NCBI RefSeq assembly: GCF_018991925.1
Contig: NW_024729557.1
Span: 20,001-84,000, forward strand
DNA: 64,000 nucleotides
Direction of reading: 5' to 3'
Source of the DNA: Homarus americanus
Lineage: Eukaryota; Arthropoda; Malacostraca; Decapoda; Nephropidae
Position numbers and translations under genes: made by a program. The notes beneath the pieces were generated by a model. The model ran no database searches. It was not told the origin of the DNA and was given only the letters and a program-made list of their open reading frames with translations. Positions 1-12,088 of the stretch are shown piece after piece. Every line of letters starts with the position of its first letter. The stretch's first letter is position 1.

Positions 1-2893
1 CTGTAAACAAGCTATACTGTAAACAAGTTATACTGTAAACAAGCTATACTGTAAACAAATTATACTGTAAACAAGCTATACTGTAAACAAGCTATACTGT
101 AAACAAGTTATACTGTAAACAAGCTATACTGTAAACAAGTTATACTGTAAACAAGTTATACTGTAAACAAGTTATACTGTAAACAAGTTATACTGAAAAC
201 AAGTTATACTGTAAACAAGCTATACTGTAAACAAGCTATACTGTAAACAAGTTATACTGTAAACAAGTTATACTGTAAACAAGTTATACTGTAAACAAGT
301 TATACTGTAAACAAGCTATACTGTAAACAAGCTATACTGTAAACAAGCTATACTGTAAACAAGCTATACTGTAAACAAGTTCTACTATAAACAAGTTATA
401 CTGTAAACAAGTTATACTGTAAACAAGTTATACTGTAAACAAGTTATACTGTAAACAAGTTATACTGTAAACAAGTTATACTGTAAACAAGCTATACTGT
501 AAACAAGTTATACTGTAAACAAGTTATACTGTAAAAAAGCTATACTGTAAACAAGCTATACTGTAAACAAGCTATACTGTAAACAAGTTATACTGTAAAC
601 AAGTTATACTGTAAACAAGTTATACTGTAAACAAGTTATACTGTAAACAAGTTATACTGTAAACAAGCTATACTGTAAACAAGCTATACTGTAAACAAAT
701 TATACTGTAAACAAGTTATACTGTAAACAAGCTATACTGTAAACAAGTTATACTGTAAACAAGCTATACTGTAAACAAATTATACTGTAAACAAGCTATA
801 CTGTAAACAAGCTATACTGTAAACAAGTTATACTGTAAACAAATTATACTGTAAACAAGCTATACTGTAAACAAGTTATACTGTAAACAAGTTATACTGT
901 AAACAAGTTATACTGTAAACAAATTATACTGTAAACAAGTTATACTGTAAACAAGCTATACTGTAAACAAGTTATACTGTAAACAAGTTATACTGTAAAC
1001 AAATTATACTGTAAACAAGTTATACTGTAAACAAGCTATACTGTAAACAAGTTATACTGTAAACAAGCTATACTGTAAACAAATTATACTGTAAACAAGC
1101 TATACTGTAAACAAGCTATACTGTAAACAAGTTATACTGTAAACAAGCTATACTGTAAACAAGTTATACTGTAAACAAGTTATACTGTAAACAAGTTATA
1201 CTGTAAACAAGTTATACTGAAAACAAGTTATACTGTAAACAAGCTATACTGTAAACAAGCTATACTGTAAACAAGTTATACTGTAAACAAGTTATACTGT
1301 AAACAAGTTATACTGTAAACAAGTTATACTGTAAACAAGCTATACTGTAAACAAGCTATACTGTAAACAAGCTATACTGTAAACAAGCTATACTGTAAAC
1401 AAGTTATACTGTAAACAAGTTATACTGTAAACAAGTTATACTGTAAACAAGTTATACTGTAAACAAGCTATACTGTAAACAAGTTATACTGTAAACAAGT
1501 TATACTGTAAACAAGTTATACTGTAAACAAGTTATACTGAAAACAAGTTGTATACTATGCAGCTATATACTTGTAAGAAACAAGCTATACTGTAAGCAAG
1601 TTATACTGTAAACAAGTTATACTGTAAACAAGTTATACTGTAAACAAGTTATACTGTAAACAAGCTATACTGTAAACAAGCTATACTGTAAACAAGCTAT
1701 ACTGTAAACAAGCTATACTGTAAACAAGTTCTACTATAAACAAGTTATACTGTAAACAAGTTATACTGTAAACAAGTTATACTGTAAACAAGTTATACTG
1801 TAAACAAGTTATACTGTAAACAAGTTATACTGTAAACAAGCTATACTGTAAACAAGTTATACTGTAAACAAGTTATACTGTAAAAAAGCTATACTGTAAA
1901 CAAGCTATACTGTAAACAAGCTATACTGTAAACAAGTTATACTGTAAACAAGTTATACTGTAAACAAGTTATACTGTAAACAAGTTATACTGTAAACAAG
2001 TTATACTGTAAACAAATTATACTGTAAACAAGTTATACTGTAAACAAGCTATACTGTAAACAAGTTATACTGTAAACAAGTTATACTGTAAACAAATTAT
2101 ACTGTAAACAAGTTATACTGTAAACAAGCTATACTGTAAACAAGTTATACTGTAAACAAGCTATACTGTAAACAAATTATACTGTAAACAAGCTATACTG
2201 TAAACAAGCTATACTGTAAACAAGTTATACTGTAAACAAGCTATACTGTAAACAAGCTATACTGTAAACAAGTTATACTGTAAACAAGCTATACTGTAAA
2301 CAAGCTATACTGAAAACAAGTTATACTGTAAACAAGCTATACTGTAAACAAGCTATACTGTAAACAAGTTATACTGTAAACAAGCTATACTGTAAACAAG
2401 TTATACTGTAAACAAGCTATACTGAAAACAAGTTATACTGTAAACAAGCTATACTGTAAACAAGCTATACTGTAAACAAGCTATACTGTAAACAAGTTAT
2501 ACTGTAAACAAGTTATACTGTAAACAAGCTATACTGTAAACAAGCTATACTGTAAACAAGCTATACTGTAAACAAGTTATACTGTAAACAAGCTATACTG
2601 TAAACAAGCTATACTGAAAACAAGTTATACTGTAAACAAGCTATACTGTAAACAAGCTATACTGTAAACAAGCTATACTGTAAACAAGCTATACTGTAAA
2701 CAAGCTATACTGTAAACAAGCTATACTGTAAACAAGCTATACTGTAAACAAGTTATACTGTAAACAAGTTATACTGTAAACAAGCTATACTGTAAACAAG
2801 TTATACTGTAAACAAGCTATACTGTAAACAAGTTATACTGTAAACAAGTTATACTGTAAACAAGTTATACTGTAAACAAATTATACTGTAAAT
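1..2893. repeat. 16 bp tandem array (about 180 units)
   Basis: Units of 16 bp, CTGTAAACAAGCTATA or CTGTAAACAAGTTATA, with a rarer AAATTA variant, run from the window edge with almost no indels. One diverged patch lies at about 1545-1590. Rare variants recur at fixed distances (TCTACTATAA at 381 and 1730; GTAAAAAAGC at 531 and 1880), showing block duplication. The array continues past the left edge, so its full length is unknown. Each unit contains GTAAACAA, the reverse complement of the FOXO/DAF-16 element. Confidence 0.98.
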
Positions 2894-2985
2894 GACAACA
2901 TCGTTTAGAGTACAATAAATTATTATCTATGACATATTGAGCCTCACAGCACACTAAGCCTTCGGTACACAAGAAGGAACCATGG

Positions 2986-3812
2986 CCGAGTGACAGTGAT
3001 CTTAGTGTGAGTGACAGTGATCTTAGTGTGAGTGACGGATCTTAGTGTGAGTGAGAGGGATCTTAGTGTGAGTGACAGTGATCTTAGTGTGAGTGAGAGG
3101 GATCTTAGTGTGAGTGAGAGGGATCTTAGTGTGAGTGACAGGGATCTTAGTGTGAGTGACAGGGATCTTAGTGTGAGTGACAGTGATCTTAGTGTGAGTG
3201 ACAGGGATCTTAGTGTGAGTGACAGGGATCTTAGTGTGAGTGAGGGGGATCTTAGTGTGAGTGACAGGGATCTGAGTGTGAGTGACAGTAATCTTAGTGT
3301 GAGTGACAGGGATCTTAGTCTGAGTGACAGGGATCTTAGTGTCAGTGACAGTGATCTTAGTGTGAGTGACACGGATCTTAGTGTGAGTGACAGTGATTTT
3401 AGTGTGAGTGACAGTGATCTTAGTGTGAGTGACAGGGATCTTAGTCTGAGTGACAGGGATCTTAGTGTGAGTGACACGGATGTTCGTCTGAGTGACAGGG
3501 ATCTTAGTGTGAGTGACAGTGATCTTAGTGTGAGTGACAGTGATCTTAGTGTGAGTGACAGTGATCTTAGTGTGAGTGACAGAGATCTTAGTGTGAGTGA
3601 CACGGATCTTAGTGTGTGACAGTGATTTTAGTGTGAGCGACAGGGATCTTAGTGTGAGTGACAGTGATCTTAGTGTGAGCGACAGTGATCTTAGTGTGAG
3701 TGACAGTGATCTTAGTGTGTGACAGTGATCTTAGTGTGAGTGACAGTGATCTTAGTGTGAGTGACAGGGATCTTAGTGTGAGTGACAGTGATCTTAGTGT
3801 GAGTGAGAGGTA
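2986..3812. repeat. 21 bp tandem array (about 39 units)
   Basis: The unit is GATCTTAGTGTGAGTGACAG plus one base. Because 21 is a multiple of three, frames stay open on both strands and read as seven-residue repeats (DLSVSDS on +, SLTLRSL on -). Two units around 3620 and 3720 have lost bases and break the frames. There is no signal peptide, unique domain or promoter, so this is taken as a satellite rather than a gene. Confidence 0.95.
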
Positions 3813-3913
3813 AAAGTGATCAGTATGACACTCATTCTCAATCTTTATGGAACGTCTTAATTTTATCCATCTAACTCAGTGTATGTCGGAAGCAATACTA
3901 GTGAGAAAATAGA

Positions 3914-3914
<1 letters not shown>

Positions 3915-3952
<38 letters not shown>
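3915..3952. repeat. (TG)n microsatellite
   Basis: An uninterrupted GT run that borders the following 22 bp array. Confidence 0.97.
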
Positions 3953-3956
<4 letters not shown>

Positions 3957-4758
3957 CGTGGGTGGGTGTGGGTGGGCATGGGTGAGTGCAGGTGGCATGG
4001 GTGAGTGCAGGTGGGCATGTGGGTGAGTGCAGGTGGGTACGTGGGTGAGTGCAGGGCATGTGGGTGGTGTGGTGGCATGTGGGTGGAGTGCAGGTGGGCA
4101 TGTGGGTGAGTGCAGGTGGGCATGTGGTGGTGCAGGTGGGCACGTGGTGAGCAGGTGGGGCATGTGGCAGGAGTGCAGGTGGGCATGTGGGTGAGTGCAG
4201 GTGGGGTGAGTGCAGGTGGGCACGGGGTGAGTGCAGGTGGGCACGGGGTGAGTGCAGGTGGGCATGTGGGCAAGGAGTGTGTGCAGGTGTGGGGTACGTG
4301 GTGAGCAGGTGGGCATGTGGGGTGAGAGGTGGGCATGTGGGTGAGTGCAGGGCATGTGGGTGGGTGCAGGTGGGGCATGTGGGGTGAGTGCAGGGGTACG
4401 TGGGGTGCAGGGCATGTGGGTGAGTGCAGGGCATGTGGGTGAGTGCAGGTGGGCATGGGGTGAGGCAGGGGTAATGTGGGTGGAGCAGGGCATGTGGGTG
4501 AGTGCAGGGGTAATGTGGGTGGAGGCAGGGCATGGGGTGAGTGCAGGTGGGCATGTGGGTGAGTGCAGGTGGCATACGTGGGGTGAGTGCAGGTGGGTAC
4601 GTGGGGTGAGTGCAGGTGGGCATGGTGAGTGCAGGTGGGTATGGGTGAGTGCAGGTGGGCATGTGGGTGAGTGCAGGTGGGTACGTGGGTGAGTGCAGGT
4701 GGGTACGTGGGTGAGTGCAGGTGGGTACGTGGGTGAGTGCAGGTAGGTACGTGGGTGA
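3953..4758. repeat. 22 bp G-rich minisatellite
   Basis: The unit is built around GTGGGTGAGTGCAGGTGGGC and ends CAT or TAC. There are about 37 copies with many 1-3 base indels. The + strand is G-rich with regularly spaced GGG runs. Open frames on both strands (His/Pro/Thr-rich on -) are compositional. Confidence 0.95.
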
Positions 4759-5317
4759 GTGCCTTATGGTCACCGCTCAGTAAAAAAACAATAAGAAAAA
4801 CCCCAGACAGAAAATCGACTTGGCCTCCGTGATATAAATAATGGATAAACACATCATGTCACCCCAGATGTCAACTACCCTGAGCAACACATGTTTACAC
4901 AGTTACAACAAGACCTCAATGACGGTAGAGGCGGAAGAGGTGACCACCGTGGCAACTTAACGACTACACCGGCGGATGAAGGCAATGCATGATGGACAGG
5001 CTACTAAGGTGAAACCCAACAAACTGGGATATCGGCAGTCCATTGCAACTCTCCCTCTCCCCAGTCGTCGCGCCTACCTACACCACTGGATCAGGAAAAG
5101 GGAGAGCCAAGATGTGTGGTACTAGGCTACTGATCACCACATAGATCAACTCATGTGCAGCCATCACCCCTAAACCCCTATACCCACAAAAGTCCTATGG
5201 CGACGGACGAGTGGCGACGGGGACAGGCAGAGATGACTGCCGGGAGTCTCTAGTCACGACTCTACACATGGGCGGCACAGAGAAGATGGTCGTTTATGCA
5301 CTGGGACCTAGGCAGCA
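4759..5317 (+). other. Probable 5' region of LINE-A
   Basis: Non-repetitive within this window. It leads directly into the LINE-A endonuclease frame in the same orientation, so most of it (from roughly 4860) is probably the element's 5' UTR. No second copy exists here to fix the boundary. No other gene is seen. Confidence 0.4.
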
Positions 5318-6240
5318 GTGAAATCCGGTCCTGTCTGTGTGACTGAGCAGCCCTTACGAGGAGCCACTCTACTCACCCCACATGGGGAGGAGGCTAGAAA
5401 AGGTCCCCTAAACATAGCCTGCCTAAATGCTCACCTAAGTGGTCAACCGCACCCAGTAAGGTCATCCTTATGCCGTCGAAACCACAATCATAATCACAGA
5501 TCCAAACAAAAACAAACTATACAACCTCTTATGGTCGCTGCATGGAATGTCAGGACCCTTCTGGATACTGGCACAAATGAGCGTCCTGAAAGAAGAACTG
5601 CCCTTGTGGAGAAAGAGCTGGCTAGGTATACCATCGACATAGCAGCCATCAGTGAGTCCCAGGTCCCAGACGAGAGTCGACTCACAGAACAGGGGTCTGG
5701 CTACACCTTCTGGAAGGGTAAGCCTGCTGCGGAGAGAAACCACATTTATGGAGTTGACTTTGCCATCCGCCAACACATCCTACACAGACTCACTGAAGTG
5801 CCTGTTGGGATCAGCGAGTGCCTCATGACGCTCCGAGTCCCACTGAATCACTCACGTCATGCCTTCTTCAACAGTGCATACGCCCCAACACTGGATGCAG
5901 AGGATGACATAAAGGAGGCCTATTACGCCGACCTTGACAGAGTGCTAACCTCTATCCCCAGAGAAGACAAGGTTGTGCTCCCTGGCGACTTCAATACCAG
6001 AGTTGGCAGAGATGCTGACATATGGCAGTGAACCATAGGGAGAAATGGACTAGGCAAGTGTAATCCCAACGGCCTACTCCTCCTCAGCAAGGGTGCTGCA
6101 CATAACCTCACTATCACCGACACCTTGTTGTGGCAGGCTGACAAGTTCAAGGTTTTTTTTAGCATCTCGTTGACTACATTATTGTCAGAGAAAGAGATCG
6201 TCGAGATGTCCTCATCACCCACAAGGGGTTTTAACACTAA
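5318..6240 (+). pseudogene. LINE-A endonuclease (APE/EEP family) fragment
   Basis: The 237-residue open frame encodes the apurinic-like endonuclease domain that nicks target DNA in non-LTR retrotransposons. Visible motifs, by residue: WNVRT (76-80), the ISE acidic motif with E113, GVDFAIR (about 145-151), YAPT (188-191) and GDFN (223-226). The frame stops at 6029-6031. Homology continues past it (KCNPNGLLLLS; then, after a frameshift near a T8 run at about 6153-6160, VDYIIVRERDRRD) to about 6240. The final SDH-type motif and the entire reverse transcriptase are absent. It resembles the LINE proteins often labelled 'craniofacial development protein 2-like' in invertebrates; the exact clade is not certain. 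Non-functional. Confidence 0.88.
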
Positions 6241-6409
6241 ACGTCTGGAGGAACAAGTGGTAGAATAGCTCAACGATATGTTCATAAGCAACCCAACAAC
6301 AAACAACCAGAATCAAAGTGCCGAATGGGGTATTCTCGGCACTATCATGACAAAAACCTACAACAGGACCCTCAGATTGAAAGAAATCACCAGAATTGGT
6401 ACAGTTAAA
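6241..6409 (+). other. LINE-A internal deletion junction
   Basis: This sits between the endonuclease remnant and the 3' coding remnant of the same element. The reverse transcriptase region expected here is missing. The short reading frames in it are not recognisable. Confidence 0.5.
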
Positions 6410-7180
6410 ATAGCCGAGTTCGCTGGGAAGACAACAGAACAAATGCCAGTAGTCTCGCTGACACCAACTGTAGGAGCATCGAGGCTACCATTATCCATGA
6501 ACAACTATATTGGACTGGCCATGTTACCCGCATGGACGACAGTAGACTGCCAAAGCAGCTACTTTACAGTCACCTAACGAATAGTAAACGTAACGCTGGC
6601 GGGCAACTGAAAAGGTATAATGACAGTCTTAAGACAAACCTGAAAAAGTGCCAAATCGACCCCCTCACCTGGGAGACGATTACTCCACACCGCAACGTTT
6701 GGAGGATCACCACACAAGAAGGTGTCAATACTTTCGAGTTAGCCCGACTGCATAATGAGGCAGAAAAGTTCCAACGCCGAAAAGACGCTGCCGCTGCACC
6801 TCCCACACTAGAAGTAGCCCTCCACACGTGCAACATCTGCCGCCGCCCCTCCCTCACTAGATGCAGCCCTCCACACGTGCAACATCTGCCGCCGCCCCTT
6901 CCGCACTAGATGCAGCCCTCCACACGTGCAACATCTGCCGCCATCCCTCCTGCACCAGATGTATCCCTCCACACGTGCAACATTTGCAACCGCCCCTCCC
7001 GCACTAGACGTATCCCTCCACATGTGCAACACCTGTAGACGACCCTGCCGGTCCCGTATCGGGCTCTTTAGTCACCTCAGAGCTCACCAACCTAGGTGAC
7101 ATCCTTAATAACCCACATCATTGTATCATAGCTGGATGATCGTCATACTCGATTCCAAGTGAAAACAAAGTGATGGTAGT
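6410..7180 (+). pseudogene. LINE-A 3' ORF end and 3' UTR, copy 1
   Basis: The C-terminal part of the LINE-A ORF reads in one frame from about 6420. It shows the conserved VRWEDNRTN, QLYWTGHVTRM, RLPKQLLYSHL and LKRYNDSLKTNLKKC motifs. It should end in a C2H2 finger, but the finger-coding segment is amplified as a 49 bp repeat that throws the frame. The last repeat runs into the normal finger end (IGLFSHLRAHQPR), a stop and a short 3' UTR with GGATGATCGTCATACTCGAT. The same tail appears at 27906-28400, 44490-44803 and, reversed, 63612-63682. Confidence 0.88.
6821..7045 (+). repeat. 49 bp repeat inside the LINE-A zinc-finger coding region
   Basis: TCCACACGTG (TCCACATGTG in the last) begins units at 6821, 6870, 6919, 6968 and 7017, exactly 49 bp apart. 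Each unit codes for the first half of the C-terminal zinc finger (HTCNICRR). Since 49 is not a multiple of three, each copy shifts frame, so the repeat post-dates loss of function in this copy. Confidence 0.95.
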
Positions 7181-7198
7181 GAACTAAGAACCTGAACT

Positions 7199-7222
7199 AA
7201 GAGAGAGAGAGAGAGAGAGAGT
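7199..7222. repeat. (GA)n microsatellite
   Basis: A short AG run just after the LINE-A tail. Confidence 0.95.
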
Positions 7223-7313
7223 GGGGGGTAGTGGTGCTGGTTGAAGACTCAGTCAGCTATTTCTGCACACGAGTCTGGTCTCACTATAAGCCTCGGTGAG
7301 TTAAAAACTCCCT

Positions 7314-8356
7314 CCCTCTCTCTCTCTCTCTCTCCCCTCCTCCTCTCTCCCTCTCTCTCTCTCTCTCCTTCCTCCTCCTCCTTCTTCCTTGCATATGAGT
7401 ACCTTAATTTCTCCCCACCTTTCCAGTCTTCCCTCCCTCCTCCTCCTCCTCCTCCTCTCCAGCCTTCCTCCCTCCTCCTCCTCCTCCTCTTCTCAGCCTT
7501 CCTCCTCCTCCTCCTCTTCTCCAGTCTTCCCCTCCCTCCTCCTCCTCCTCTTCTCCAGTCTTCCTCCTCCCACCTCCTCCTCCTCCTCCTCTCTTCTCCA
7601 GCCTTCCCTCCCTCCCTCCTCCTCTTCTCCAGTCTTCCCTCCCTCCCACCTCCTCCTCCTCCTCCTCCTCTTCTCCAGTCTTACTCCTCCTCCTCCTCTC
7701 CTCTTCTCCAGTCTTCCCTCCTCCTCCAGTCTTCCCCTCCCCTCCTCCTCCTCCTCTTCTCCAGTCTACCCTCCCCTCCTCCTCCTCTTCTCCAGTCTTC
7801 CCTCCCTCTCCTCCCCTCCTCATCTCCAGTCTACCCTCCCTCCTGCTCCTCCTCTTCTCCAGTCTACTCCTCCTCCTCCTCCTCCTCTTCTCCAGTCTTC
7901 CTCCTCCTCCTCCTCCTCTTCTCAGTCTTCCCTCCTCCTCTCTCCTCCTCTTCTCCAGTCTTCCCTCCTCCTCCTGCTCCTCCTCTTCTCCAGTCTTCCC
8001 TCCTCCTCCTCCTCCTCTTCTCCAGTCTTAACTCCTCCTCCTCCTCCTCCTCCTCCTGCTCTCCTCTTCTCCAGTCTTCCCTCCTCCTCCAGTCTACCCT
8101 CCCTCCTCCTCCTCCTCTTCTCCAGTATTCCTCCCTCCTCCTCCTCCTCTTCTCAGTTTTTCCCTCCTCCTCCTCCTCTTCTCCAGTCTTCCTTCCCTCC
8201 TCTCCTCTTCTCAGTCTTCCTTACCTCCTCCTCCCTCCTCTCTCCTCCAGTCTTCCCTCCACCTCCTCCTCCTCTCCTCCAGTCTTCCCTCCTCCTCCTC
8301 CTCCTCCTCCAGTCTTCCTCCTCCTCCTCCTCCTCCTCCTCCTCCTCCTCCTCCCA
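7314..8356. repeat. Polypyrimidine (TCC)n-rich tract
   Basis: About 1 kb of nearly pure C/T on the + strand: CTC CTC runs separated by TTCTCCAGTCTTCCCTCC-like phrases at roughly 25-40 bp spacing. Frames on + are Ser/Leu/Pro only. The sequence is capable of triplex (H-DNA) formation. No coding evidence. Confidence 0.95.
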
Positions 8357-8432
8357 GAGGCAAAGGGAGCCATAGACCAGTAGCTAAAGGGATATAACAA
8401 CTGCCACCCATAGTCTGTCTGGCTCCTGTCCA

Positions 8433-9236
8433 TTGGTCCCACCTCACACCCCATGGTCCATTGGTCCACCTCACCCCCATGGTCCATTGGTCCACCTCAC
8501 ACCCCATGGTCCATTGGTCCCCCACCCATGGTCCATTGGTCCACCTCACCCCATGGTCCATTGGTCCACCTCACCCCATGGTCCATTGGTCCCCCTCACC
8601 CATGGTCCATTGGTCCCAACTCACCCATGGTCCATTGGTCCACCTCACACCCATGGTCCATTGGTCCACCTCACTCCCATGGTCCATTGGTCCACCTCCT
8701 CCCATGGTCCACCTCACCCATGGTCCATTGGTCCTCACTCCCATGGTCCACCCTCACCCCCATGGTCCATTGGTCCACCTCACCCCATGGTCCCATTGGT
8801 CCACCTCCTCCCCTGGTCCACTCACCCCATGGTCCATTGGTCCCTCCTCCCATGGTCCATTGGTCCACCTCACTCCCATGGTCCACCTCACTCCCATGGT
8901 CCATTGGTCCACCCCTCACCCCATGGTCCATTGGTCCACCTCCACACCACTGGTCTGCCATCCCACCTCCCCATGGTCCACCTCACACCCATGGTCATTG
9001 GTCCACCTCACTCCCATGGTCCACCTCACCCCCATGGTCCATTGGTCCCACCTCACCCCATGGTCCCTCCTCCCATGGTCCATTGGTCCACCTCACCCAT
9101 GGTCCATTGGTCCACCTCACCCCCATGGTCCATTGGTCCACCTTACACCCATGCTCCATTGGTCCACCTCACCCCCATGCTCCATTGGTCCACCTCACCT
9201 CCATGCTCCATTGGTCCACCTCACTCCCATGCTCCA
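8433..9236. repeat. 26-27 bp minisatellite (CCATGGTCCATTGGTCCACC core)
   Basis: About 30 copies with variable spacers (TCACCC, TCACTCC, TCCTCC). The last four copies share an ATGCTCC variant, suggesting recent local spread at the right edge. Open + frames are short-period artefacts. Confidence 0.95.
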
Positions 9237-9298
9237 TCAGTTTAAAAGAAACTTTATTTAATAATTAGAAAAGTCTTCGTAATACTAACTATGCATCT

Positions 9299-10290
9299 AC
9301 CTAACCTAACCTAACCTTAGACCATCTTAACCTAACCTAACCTTAGACCATCTTAACCTAACCTAACCTTAGACCATCTTAACCTAACCTAACTTAGACC
9401 ACTTAACCTAGCCTAACCTTAGACCACCTTAACCTAACCTAACCTTAGACCATCTTAACCTAACCACCCTAACCTTAGACCACTTAACCTAACCTAACCT
9501 TAGACCACCTTAACCTAACCTAACCTAACCTTGAACCACCTTAACCCTAACTAACCTTAGACCACCTTAACCTATACAACTAGACCACTAACCCTAGCCT
9601 AACTTGAGACCATCTAAACCCTAACCTAACCTAACCTTAGCATCGTAACCTAACCTAACCTAAGACCATCTTAACCTAACCTAACCTTGAACCATCTTAA
9701 CTAACCTTACCTAACCTTAGACCACCTTAACCTAACCTAACCTAACCTTGACCTTAACCGAACCTATTAGACCACCTTAACCTAACTAACCTTAGACCAC
9801 CTTAACCTAGCCTAACCTTGAACCACCTTAACCTAGCCTCAACCAGACCACCTTAACCTAACCTAACCTTAGACCATTTAACCTAACCTAACCTAACCTT
9901 AGACCATCTTAACCCTAACTAACCTAACCTTAGACCATCTTAACCTAACCTAACCTAAGACCATCTTAACCTAACCTAACCATCATCTTAACCTAACCTA
10001 ACTAACCTTAAACCAACTTAACCTAACCAAACAACCCAATAATCTAACCTACTAAATCTTACCAAGCCTAACCTTGACCATCTTAACCTAACCTAACCTT
10101 GACAATCTTCTAATCTAACCTAACCTTAGACCATCTTAACTCAAAACTAACCTTAGACCATCTAACCTAACCTAACAACCAGACCATCTTAACCTAACCT
10201 AACCTTGGACCATCTTAACCTAACCTAACTAACCTTAGACCATCTTAACCTAACCTAACAACCAGACCATCTTAACCCTAACCTAACCTA
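9299..10290 (-). repeat. Telomere-like (CCTAA) degenerate array
   Basis: Runs of CCTAACCTAACC, the C-rich strand of arthropod TTAGG telomeric DNA, are broken every 20-30 bp by TTAGACCATCTTAA-like spacers, giving a longer unit of about 26 bp. It lies between other satellites and is not at a chromosome end. Confidence 0.9.
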
Positions 10291-10327
10291 ATAATATTTA
10301 TTTTATCTCGCTACACAGTTTAATATA

Positions 10328-10342
10328 TTTAGGTAATAATAA

Positions 10343-10393
<51 letters not shown>

Positions 10394-10425
10394 TAATAAT
10401 AATAAAAATAAATAATAACAACAAA

Positions 10426-10466
<41 letters not shown>

Positions 10467-10482
10467 TAATAATAACAATATC

Positions 10483-10542
<60 letters not shown>

Positions 10543-10547
10543 AACAA

Positions 10548-10602
<55 letters not shown>

Positions 10603-10609
10603 TAATAAC

Positions 10610-10677
<68 letters not shown>

Positions 10678-10702
10678 TAATAACAAAATAATAATAATAA
10701 TA

Positions 10703-10782
<80 letters not shown>

Positions 10783-10792
10783 TAATAATAAT

Positions 10793-10823
<31 letters not shown>

Positions 10824-10838
10824 TAATAACAAAAATAA

Positions 10839-10913
<75 letters not shown>

Positions 10914-10935
10914 TAATAATAATAATAATAATAAC

Positions 10936-10978
<43 letters not shown>

Positions 10979-11018
10979 TAACAATAATAACAATAATAAT
11001 AATAATAACAATAATAAC

Positions 11019-11072
<54 letters not shown>
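10328..11072. repeat. (AAT)n trinucleotide array
   Basis: About 745 bp of ATA repeats with scattered C, A-insertion and slippage variants. All long frames (poly-Asn, Ile, Leu, Tyr) are artefacts. Confidence 0.98.
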
Positions 11073-11093
11073 TCTAATAATCATAATATAATA

Positions 11094-11511
11094 AGGTGTG
11101 TGTGTGTGTGGTGTGAGTGTGTGTTGTGTGTGTGTGTGTGGTGTGTGTGTGTGTGGTGTGTGATGTTGGTGTGTGTGTGTGTGTAATGTGGTGGGTAGTG
11201 ATGTATGTGGTGGTGTGATGGTGGTGGTGGGGTGGTGATGGTGGTATAGTGTAATATGGTGGTGGTGGGGTGGTGATATGTGTGTGTGTGTGGTATAATG
11301 AAGTGGTGGTAGTGTGTGTGAATAATAATAATAATAATAATAATGTGTGTAAACAATAATAATGTGTGTGTGTTGTGTGTATGCGTGTTGTGTTGTGTGT
11401 GTTGTGTGTGTGTGTGTTGTGTGTGTGTGTGTTGTGTGTGTGTGTGTTATAAAAAATACAATAATTGTGTGTTTTCAATTTTTTTTTTTTTTTGTGTGTG
11501 TGTGTGTGTAT
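11094..11511. repeat. (TG)n / TGG / AAT mixed simple repeats
   Basis: TGTGTGG and GTGGTGATGG phrases, then short AAT runs, then GTGTTGTGTG phrases and a T15 stretch. No gene. Confidence 0.93.
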
Positions 11512-12010
11512 ACATACAAAATGAAAAAATCAATCAATAGTGAGAACGACAGTACTGTATGTATGTTGTGTTGTCAATAGTCAGAGAAACAATTGAGACC
11601 TGCAATTGTGTGTAAATGAGGCAGAGAGTCAGATCATCAACCTGGGACTTGGTCACATATAGCAGCAGGGTTCACCATTAGACAACACATTATGCTACCA
11701 TTATCTTCCCAGGTGGTACTGCTTACTACCTACTTCCTGCCATAAATATAAAATTGAACGTTTGAAGTGTGAATCAGTGTGTGTGTGTGTGTGTCATGGT
11801 TTGAGAGAGAGAGAGAGAGAGAGGCCATATAGATTAATACTGGGTACAAAATAAATTTTTGTGTAAGTTGTGTGATTGTTAAGTCGATATTGCAATAACA
11901 CCTGATGGCCTCTCTCTCTGCAACATTTACTAAACTTGAACATACTGAGAATCGAATCCGGAAACTCAAAGCCGAAACTAGTTATTACACCCAGCCATAT
12001 GTAACCATAG

Positions 12011-12013
<3 letters not shown>
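11512..12013. other. Non-coding stretch with short microsatellites
   Basis: Mostly unique AT-rich sequence holding a GT run (about 11777-11793) and a GA run (about 11803-11822). No recognisable coding domain or RNA gene. Confidence 0.6.
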
Positions 12014-12080
<67 letters not shown>

Positions 12081-12088
12081 GACACACA
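12014..12088. repeat. (CA)n microsatellite
   Basis: About 30 uninterrupted CA units followed by CAGACAGACACACAGAC. Confidence 0.98.

Noticed and set aside
7241..8383. Ser/Leu/Pro-rich 380-residue frame
   Set aside because: Polypyrimidine tract without stop triplets.
9299..10290. Chromosome end (true telomere)
   Set aside because: The TTAGG-type units are degenerate, spaced by other sequence and flanked on both sides by unrelated satellites.
10303..11084. Poly-Leu, poly-Ile, poly-Tyr frames
   Set aside because: (AAT)n microsatellite.
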